Shown: piece after piece, positions 38,847 through 45,310 of the stretch
How the letters are laid out: each line of letters opens with the position of its first letter
How positions within the stretch are numbered: the stretch's first letter is position 1
DNA from: Caldifarciminota bacterium
Lineage (GTDB): Bacteria; Hydrothermota; Tepidihabitantia; SM23-42
NCBI GenBank assembly: GCA_014859085.1
Contig: JACUUY010000004.1
Coordinates: forward strand, 1 to 45,310
DNA: 45,310 bases
Reading direction: 5' to 3'
Program-made: the position numbers and the translations under genes
Notes under the pieces: generated by a model
What the model saw: only the letters and a program-made list of their open reading frames with translations
The model's database searches: none
Told to the model about the DNA's origin: nothing

Positions 38847-39974
38847 TCAGGTCTGGTTCATTTCATCCAACCAGCCGCTCGTCCGGTCCAGCCTGCGTCT
38901 GAAGAATTTATTGGCATCACCCGGATCTTTCGCCTGATGATACTTGAAGTACATGTAGCCGTTCAAGACACCCAATATCTCGATCTTGCCGGTGCGGTGG
39001 GACATGATATACCGGAAGGACTTGCTCGGGCCGCTCAGCAGCTCCTTCGTATCTTCCACCACCCTCAGGCCACGGTACAGGGGCAATTGAAACTTCTGTT
39101 TGGCCATCTTTACCGGACGGCACTGAAACACGTAGTAAGGATGGACCCCGACCTTCAGCAGGCTCATTTGGAGTGCGGCCAGGATCTCCGGCGTGTCGTT
39201 CACGCCCTTGAGAAGCACGGCCTGGTTGCTGACCACGATCGAAGCGCGCTTGAGCGCGGCGATCGCCGCAACCGTCTTCCTGCTTAACTCGTGCGGATGG
39301 CATATGTGTGTCACGAACACAATGGTCTTATGGTGCAGGGTATACTCCCTGAGAATGTGCAGGAGTTCCTGATCCTGCATGATCCTATCGGGCAGGCTGA
39401 CTGGGACCTTCGTGCCGAATCTGATGAAGCGCAGGTGATCGATCTTCGATAATTTTTCCAGAAAATGTTCAATGACATCAGTGGCAAGAGTCATCGGATC
39501 ACCGCCGCTGATCAGGACATTCGTGATTTCCTCATGCGCCTCAATGTACCTGACCGCGTCTTGAAAACGGTGCAGGATCTCATCGGTCTTGAGACCGACC
39601 AGCCTTTTCCGGAAACAATACCGGCAATAGGTCGCGCATCGATTCGTGGCAAGGATAAGCGCCGTTTGCGCATACTTGTGCTGGAGGCCGGGCATTCTGG
39701 TGTTGGCAAGCTCGCCGCTCGTGTCGTACTGGCCGAGCGGGTTGAGCTCGTCGGCGGACGGCACGATCATCTTTCTAAGCGGGTCATCCGGATCACTCTG
39801 GTCGATCAAGGACAGATAATGATGCGTGATGCGCATTGGGTGCTTCTCGATGATCTCAGAAATATCATCTCTCTCCTGCCGGGTGATCTTCAAATGCCTT
39901 TCCAGATGCTCCACGGTGCGGATGCTCTCTTTCAGCTCGCGCCGCCAGTCATTGTCGATAAAACAAACTCCCAT
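38847..39974 (-). CDS. KamA-family radical SAM protein (lysine 2,3-aminomutase-like)
   Basis: ATNRCATYCRYCFRKRLVG, VLISGGDPMTLATDVIEHFLEKL. Confidence 0.88.
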   Translation of the reverse strand: MGVCFIDNDWRRELKESIRTVEHLERHLKITRQERDDISEIIEKHPMRITHHYLSLIDQSDPDDPLRKMIVPSADELNPLGQYDTSGELANTRMPGLQHKYAQTALILATNRCATYCRYCFRKRLVGLKTDEILHRFQDAVRYIEAHEEITNVLISGGDPMTLATDVIEHFLEKLSKIDHLRFIRFGTKVPVSLPDRIMQDQELLHILREYTLHHKTIVFVTHICHPHELSRKTVAAIAALKRASIVVSNQAVLLKGVNDTPEILAALQMSLLKVGVHPYYVFQCRPVKMAKQKFQLPLYRGLRVVEDTKELLSGPSKSFRYIMSHRTGKIEILGVLNGYMYFKYHQAKDPGDANKFFRRRLDRTSGWLDEMNQT

Positions 39975-39985
39975 AGAATATGCCC

Positions 39986-41899
39986 TTATGTGCGGAGAGC
40001 GATCTCAAAGGTCGTGCCCTCGTTCCTCCGGCTTACGATATCGATCTCTCCGCCATGATCTTTGATTATCTTCTGTGCGATGTATAAACCAAGTCCGGTC
40101 CCGCTCTTCTTCGTTGAGAAATACGGGCTGAATACGCGATTCTTCTCCTGCTCGTCCATTCCCGTGCCGTTATCGGCGACGCTGATCCTGACACCATCCG
40201 GAGTCCTCGCGAGATCCACGCTCACTTCGCGCGCGCGCCCGGTAACGGCACGCACCGCGTCTATTGCATTAAGCAGGATGTTCAACACCGCCCGGCGAAA
40301 GTCGTCCGCATTGCCGACGATTCGGGCATCGCTTTCTATATTCCAGCGCAGTTGCACATCGTATTCCCTGATCTCATGTTCGATCAGGGGCTCCACGTCG
40401 TTCAGGATCTGCGCAATGCTGAACGGTGCCGGGCTCCGCATCCGGGGTCTTGCCAGGGTCAGGAAATCATTCACGCTCTTGTTGAGCACATCGATCTCTT
40501 TCTTGATACTTTCCACGATACGCATGTATTCCTCATCCGCGGACGGGAACTCCTTAAGCAACCGCTGGGTCCCGATCGAAAGCCCGTTCAGGGGGTTCTT
40601 CATCTCGTGCGCAAAGTTCGCCACGAGATTGCCAAGGAACACAAGCCTCTCTGCCTCTTCACGCTCTTTCTCGAAATCCCTGATTCTGGTCACATCATGC
40701 AGGACCGTAATGACACCGGACATCTTCTGTTTCTCGTCAAATACCGGATAAGTAGCATATTGCAGGGCCCGGCCAAACAGCCGCTTCTCATCAGCGATCT
40801 TCTTACGCGTGGCACTTACTTTGCTGACATCGAACGGGTCCCCGGGAAAGACCTTGCCGTACTCGTTACCCGCAAGCAGTTCATATTCAGTCGCGCACAG
40901 ATTGCAGAATGCATCATTCACCGCGCTGATCGAATGCCGACGGTCAAGGAGCAGAACACCATCCTCTATCGCGCTCAGGGTCCTGCGAAACAACTCCTTG
41001 ATACTGGCATACGACTGGTAATTCATGAACAGGAGAAAGAGGATGAAGCTCGTGCCAAAAAGGATCAGGAATAGAACAATAAGCTGGACCTCAGTTTTGC
41101 GCACATGACCGTAGTAACTATCGAGACTGAAGCCGATCCTGAATATGCCCAGCAGTTCGTCCTCTACAATGAAAGGACGGACCAGTTCAAGAACACTCCG
41201 GTCATTGAATTTCTCGATCCTGCTCACCACGCTACGCTGCTCCATTGCCCGGGCCAGAACCGAATCGTCTTCGATCCTGCTGATCGTCTCGACATTCGGC
41301 GTGGCGGAGATTATACCCTGTTTGTCCTGTAATACGAGGTACTTAACCATCGGATTCACCGCGATCTGATTCATTATCTTGTTGATACCGAATTCGGTCC
41401 GGAACTCCTGGATCTCATCGGCCGACAATTCGACCTGGTATACGCGTTCGGTAAGAACATAGACGAAACGCATCATCATCCTGTTGCCCAGGTCGAAATA
41501 TTCGAACGAGATCGGCATCTGCTGATCCAAAACATCACTGCTGACACGGACCGGCGCGCCCGATGCAATGGTCCTCGTCCTCGTTCTTCGGTCGAAAACC
41601 ACGACCGAGTGAAAACCGAAACTGTTTCTCACATTATCGATGCTGCGCCTGGTCAGATCCCCATCGAGAGTGTTGCATGCACCGATCAGCCGGTCAATGT
41701 ATTCATCCTCGAGGCGCGCTTCCGCAAAGATGAGATTCTCCTGAGTCGAAGCAACGACCGAAAGAAAGGACCGTGCCTGCTCCTTGATCAAATCCAACAT
41801 GATCCGCCGGCCGCTGACCAGGCCAACCGCCAGGAAAGTGCCGAGCAGCAGCAGCAAGATGATAGCCAGTACTGAATAGCGCCTGATATTCGTTTTCAT
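39986..41899 (-). CDS. PAS-containing membrane sensor histidine kinase
   Basis: NFAHEMKNPLNGLSIGTQRL H-box, ADNGTGMDEQEKNRVFSPYFSTKKSGTGLGLYIAQKI; start 41899 inferred from promoter position. Confidence 0.9.
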   Translation of the reverse strand: MKTNIRRYSVLAIILLLLLGTFLAVGLVSGRRIMLDLIKEQARSFLSVVASTQENLIFAEARLEDEYIDRLIGACNTLDGDLTRRSIDNVRNSFGFHSVVVFDRRTRTRTIASGAPVRVSSDVLDQQMPISFEYFDLGNRMMMRFVYVLTERVYQVELSADEIQEFRTEFGINKIMNQIAVNPMVKYLVLQDKQGIISATPNVETISRIEDDSVLARAMEQRSVVSRIEKFNDRSVLELVRPFIVEDELLGIFRIGFSLDSYYGHVRKTEVQLIVLFLILFGTSFILFLLFMNYQSYASIKELFRRTLSAIEDGVLLLDRRHSISAVNDAFCNLCATEYELLAGNEYGKVFPGDPFDVSKVSATRKKIADEKRLFGRALQYATYPVFDEKQKMSGVITVLHDVTRIRDFEKEREEAERLVFLGNLVANFAHEMKNPLNGLSIGTQRLLKEFPSADEEYMRIVESIKKEIDVLNKSVNDFLTLARPRMRSPAPFSIAQILNDVEPLIEHEIREYDVQLRWNIESDARIVGNADDFRRAVLNILLNAIDAVRAVTGRAREVSVDLARTPDGVRISVADNGTGMDEQEKNRVFSPYFSTKKSGTGLGLYIAQKIIKDHGGEIDIVSRRNEGTTFEIALRT

Positions 41900-41908
41900 T
41901 TGCATTCT

Positions 41909-41937
41909 ATAATACACAGAACCGCGAAACAAGTCAA
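41909..41937 (-). promoter_or_regulatory. sigma70-like promoter TTGACT-17-TATTAT for the histidine kinase, likely leaderless
   Basis: Minus strand: -35 at 41937-41932, -10 at 41914-41909, ATG at 41899. Confidence 0.6.
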
Positions 41938-41995
41938 CCACATTGCCCCTCCGCCCAGCAGGCGCCATGCCCCCCGGAATCCCGGCGGTAAATAA

Positions 41996-42023
41996 TTGAC
42001 TTTGCTACAAAGATGGCTATTAT
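41996..42023 (+). promoter_or_regulatory. sigma70-like promoter TTGACT-16-TATTAT for argF
   Basis: -35 41996-42001, -10 42018-42023, then GGAGG and ATG 42040. Confidence 0.6.
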
Positions 42024-42039
42024 TAACGACGGAGGTACG

Positions 42040-42942
42040 ATGAAAAGAGATTTGATCACCATGTTCGACTTGAAACGCGACGAGATATTCGAGATATTCG
42101 ACCTGACCGCTAAACTGAAAGAATCGCAGAAAAAGGGGATCGAGCAGCACTTATTGAAGAACAAAACCCTGGCCATGGTCTTTGAGAAACCATCGCTCAG
42201 AACCAGGGTAACATTCGAGACCGGCATGACCCAATTAGGCGGTCATGCAATATACCTTGCGCCGCCCGATATCCAGCTCGGCAAACGCGAGACCATACCC
42301 GATGCCGCGAAGAACCTTTCACGGTGGGTGGACATCATCATGGCGCGCGTCTTTGCCCATAAGACGGTTGCAGAGCTGGCGGAGAATTCCACGATACCGG
42401 TCATCAACGGCCTATCCGACCTTGAACATCCCTGCCAGATCATGGCCGACCTGTTCACCGTACTTGAAAAGAAAAGAACTCTCTCCGGGGTCACGATCGC
42501 CTACATCGGGGACGGGAACAATGTGTGTAACTCGCTGATCGCAGCATCGACAATAACCGGCTTCAGGCTCAATGTCGCCACACCTGCCGGGTATGAACCC
42601 GACAAAAATTACGTGTCGCAGGCAACGAACATGTCACTGGTTAACGATCCCGGAGCAGCGGTCCACGATGCCGATGTAATATACACTGACGTCTGGGCTT
42701 CCATGGGCCAGGAACAGGAAGCCGAGAATCGGAAGAAAATCTTCAGCAGCTTCCAGATCAATGCTGATCTGCTGAGATCGGCGCAGAAAGAATATCTGGT
42801 AATGCACTGCCTGCCCGCGCACCGCGGAGAGGAAATAACGGATGAGGTCATCGATGGAAAGCACTCGATCGTCTTTGACCAGGCAGAGAACCGCCTGCAT
42901 ATCCAGAAGGGCATAATGGTCTGGCTCAGCAATGTGAACTGA
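42040..42942 (+). CDS. argF: Ornithine carbamoyltransferase
   Basis: FEKPSLRTRVTFE, LEHPCQIMADL, MHCLPAHRGEEI; start moved to 42040 (GGAGG) because 42013 precedes the -10. Confidence 0.92.
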   Translation: MKRDLITMFDLKRDEIFEIFDLTAKLKESQKKGIEQHLLKNKTLAMVFEKPSLRTRVTFETGMTQLGGHAIYLAPPDIQLGKRETIPDAAKNLSRWVDIIMARVFAHKTVAELAENSTIPVINGLSDLEHPCQIMADLFTVLEKKRTLSGVTIAYIGDGNNVCNSLIAASTITGFRLNVATPAGYEPDKNYVSQATNMSLVNDPGAAVHDADVIYTDVWASMGQEQEAENRKKIFSSFQINADLLRSAQKEYLVMHCLPAHRGEEITDEVIDGKHSIVFDQAENRLHIQKGIMVWLSNVN

Positions 42943-42949
42943 CCCTGCG

Positions 42950-44221
42950 ATGTCGCTCGAGCAGATAGTTTGCCTTGTCATCTTCATCACAACCTATCTT
43001 GCCATAATTCTGTTCCACCGGTACAAATTCATCATTGTCTGGATCGGCGTCGCCCTAATGCTCGTCTTTGGCATCATCTCTCCTCCAAAGATCCTGGAAT
43101 TCATCAACTGGAATATTCTGGGCATCTTCTGGGGAAGCCTCGTCGTCGCCGAACTCTTCATCCACTCAAGGATACCCGCCTATCTCGCGGAGATAATAAT
43201 CGACCGATCGAAGAATCTCGTTTGGGCAATCATCTGGCTCTCTGCATTCAGCGGCATTATCTCGGCGTTTGTCGAGAATGTCGCCACGGTGCTAATCGTT
43301 GCGCCGATCGCCTTTGAGGTATCGAAGAAGCTGAAGGTCTCGCCGATGCCGTTCATCCTGGGGATCTGTCTCTCCTCCAATCTCCAGGGCACGGCGACCC
43401 TGGTCGGCGACCCGCCAAGCATGATTCTGGCCAGCTACACGCGCATGACCTTCAATGATTTCTTCTTCATGAACGGCCGGCCGGGCCTCTTCTTTGCCGT
43501 TGAGGTGTCTGCTATTGTCTCGCTCATCGTCCTTTATTTCCTATTTCGCAAGCACAAGGAACCCATCGAACCGATCGCGCCGGAGAAGATCGTCAGTATA
43601 TTCCCCGGCCTGCTGCTGGCCGGGTTGATCCTCGGACTGGCAGTTGCGTCCTTTTTCGGCGGGTTCATGGATTATCTGGGGGGTCTCGTATGCCTGGTGT
43701 TCGGCGTGATCGGCATCATCTGGAGCTATGTCACCGTCAGGATCAAGACCTTCCACGTCCTCAAGGATATGGACTGGGAAACGCTCTTCTTCCTCGCCGC
43801 GATCTTCATCATTGTCGGTTCCCTGACTGAAACGAACACGACGAACTATCTGGCTCATGCGGTCGGCCGGATGACCTCGGGCAACCTGCTCGCCACCTAT
43901 CTCATCCTGGTCGTGTTCTCGGTCCTCATCTCGGCATTTGTGGATAATGTGCCCTACTTCACGGCAATGGTCGGTATAATCCCGATGCTGGCATCCACCT
44001 ATGGGTATTCAGTGCACCTCCTGCTCTTCGGCACCATAATCGGCACGACAATAGGAGGTAATATCACGCCGATCGGCGCGTCCGCGAACATCGTCGGCGT
44101 GGGGTTACTGAAAAAACAGGGGTATCCGGTCAAGGTCATGGACTTTGTCAGGGTCGGTCTGCCGTTCACGCTGTTCGCGGTTGGAGCGGGAGCGCTCTTT
44201 ATCTGGATATTCTGGTCGTAG
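42950..44221 (+). CDS. ArsB/NhaD/SLC13-type anion permease
   Basis: Multi-TM with NVATVLIVAPIAFEVSKKL, SSNLQGTATLVGDPPSMILA, GGNITPIGASANIVGVG. Confidence 0.88.
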   Translation: MSLEQIVCLVIFITTYLAIILFHRYKFIIVWIGVALMLVFGIISPPKILEFINWNILGIFWGSLVVAELFIHSRIPAYLAEIIIDRSKNLVWAIIWLSAFSGIISAFVENVATVLIVAPIAFEVSKKLKVSPMPFILGICLSSNLQGTATLVGDPPSMILASYTRMTFNDFFFMNGRPGLFFAVEVSAIVSLIVLYFLFRKHKEPIEPIAPEKIVSIFPGLLLAGLILGLAVASFFGGFMDYLGGLVCLVFGVIGIIWSYVTVRIKTFHVLKDMDWETLFFLAAIFIIVGSLTETNTTNYLAHAVGRMTSGNLLATYLILVVFSVLISAFVDNVPYFTAMVGIIPMLASTYGYSVHLLLFGTIIGTTIGGNITPIGASANIVGVGLLKKQGYPVKVMDFVRVGLPFTLFAVGAGALFIWIFWS

Positions 44222-44273
44222 GCAGCATGAACCGGACTCTTTCGGCATCACGAACAGCCGATTCGTATCGCGC

Positions 44274-44301
44274 TTGATTTATCATCGGCGATATGTATAA
44301 T
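44274..44301 (+). promoter_or_regulatory. sigma70-like promoter TTGATT-16-TATAAT, likely leaderless
   Basis: TTGATT 44274-44279, TATAAT 44296-44301, ATG 44309. Confidence 0.6.
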
Positions 44302-44308
44302 TGACTTG

Positions 44309-45220
44309 ATGCTCTACCGTATCCTTTCCTTCATTACCAGCGATCCAATAAGAAAGATCTTCGCCATAATCTTCGCCTTCGGACTCTGGATCTATGTCGC
44401 GATCGGAAACAACTACACATATCAACGCGAGATAGAGGTGTCTTATGCCAACCTCCCGGACTCTCTGATCATGGTTGACTCTGTGCCAAGCGTAACGGTT
44501 GCATTCACGGGCCGCGGCGGGGCACTGTTCACGATATGGGCGGCACCACCCAAGGCACTGTGCGATCTAAGTCAGACAAGACCGGGCACGGTAAGAATCC
44601 CGGCACGCGACTTGAAAACTACGGTCGGTTACGGTCCAATGCGGATCGACTTCGAGACGCCGGTACTCACAATATCAGTCGACCGGATGATCGAAAAGGA
44701 CGTCGCAGTCGGCGTCCCGGTAAAAGGCACGCCAAGACAAGGCTACGCCATCGACACAATAAGTATACCTGACAAGATGAATGTTTCCGGCCCCCAGAGG
44801 ATGCTTGAACCAGTAAATGAATTATCGACCGAGACACTCAGTGTCAGAAACCGGGCCGAATCCTTTGAACGAGATCTGAAACTGATCCTCGCATCGCCGC
44901 TTATCAAAACAGCCCAGTCAAACGTCAAAGCAAACGTGCGGATCGATCAAACGGCGATTCAGACCCTGACCAACATACCGCTGGTGATCATTCACTCGGG
45001 TGATCAGCGAGCCCGCTCGGACAAGATCAAGCTGGACACCCTGATCGTGGAAGGAACCGCGCGCCGCGTAAAAAACCTCAGCGCGCGGGATATAGCAGTA
45101 CGGATCAACGTAACTGAACTCGCGCCTGGGAACCACGACCTGCCGGCCGAGATCATCCTGCCGCCATACATTACACCCGTAAAGTCTGTGCCGCAGAGAT
45201 TCAACATTACGATCGACTGA
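44309..45220 (+). CDS. YbbR-like domain protein (CdaR-like)
   Basis: KIFAIIFAFGLWIYVAIGNNYTYQREIEVSYANLPDSLIM; YbbR-type repeats. Confidence 0.8.
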   Translation: MLYRILSFITSDPIRKIFAIIFAFGLWIYVAIGNNYTYQREIEVSYANLPDSLIMVDSVPSVTVAFTGRGGALFTIWAAPPKALCDLSQTRPGTVRIPARDLKTTVGYGPMRIDFETPVLTISVDRMIEKDVAVGVPVKGTPRQGYAIDTISIPDKMNVSGPQRMLEPVNELSTETLSVRNRAESFERDLKLILASPLIKTAQSNVKANVRIDQTAIQTLTNIPLVIIHSGDQRARSDKIKLDTLIVEGTARRVKNLSARDIAVRINVTELAPGNHDLPAEIILPPYITPVKSVPQRFNITID

Positions 45221-45229
45221 CCACAACAA

Positions 45230-45257
45230 CCGATTCCTGATACTAGATTCTTGACAC
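45230..45257. repeat. Heptad repeat family TRGATWC, four units
   Basis: CCGATTC CTGATAC TAGATTC TTGACAC. Confidence 0.6.
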
Positions 45258-45310
45258 TACTGATTTCGGCATTAATCAATTGTCAAATAATTGTAGTTGC
45301 CCACCTGCTC

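Noticed and set aside
42013-42039. Upstream ATG start for argF in the ORF track
   Set aside because: It lies before and within the -10 box; ATG 42040 follows a clear GGAGG.
1-45310. CRISPR array, tRNA or rRNA genes
   Set aside because: No regularly spaced 23-40 bp direct repeats and no cloverleaf or rRNA core sequences noticed by eye; small RNAs cannot be excluded.

Overview
The window is gene-dense bacterial DNA. Gene content and style (PgsB/C/W cluster, many secreted FlgD/T9SS-like C-terminal domain proteins, C25 peptidases, archaeal-type DNA ligase, RtcA) suggest a diderm candidate-phylum bacterium of the WOR-3/FCB-adjacent type; this placement is inference only. About 29 protein-coding genes can be supported. 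No tRNA, rRNA or CRISPR array was recognised. Most notable: (1) three adjacent secreted-protein genes carry an in-frame inverted repeat in their C-terminal domains, each with two 28-nt arms of four degenerate 7-bp units (NGCATRG / CYATGCN) separated by exactly 51 nt, and two unrelated heptad families (TRGATWC and RGRATTT) occur in intergenic DNA; (2) a 133-bp MITE/REP-like element with 25-bp terminal inverted repeats sits between rtcA and an ogt-like gene and supplies the C-terminus of one and the N-terminus of the other; (3) a NUDIX-aspartate decarboxylase (PanD) fusion; (4) a translationally coupled operon linking PgsB/PgsC/PgsW to a duplicated-domain periplasmic protein, a putative outer-membrane barrel, an LVIVD lipoprotein and a gingipain-like protein; (5) four sigma70-like promoters whose -10 box lies 7-10 nt from the start codon, implying leaderless mRNAs; (6) a pocket of gene remnants next to the DNA ligase. 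All calls come from reading the sequence and supplied translations; no searches were run.
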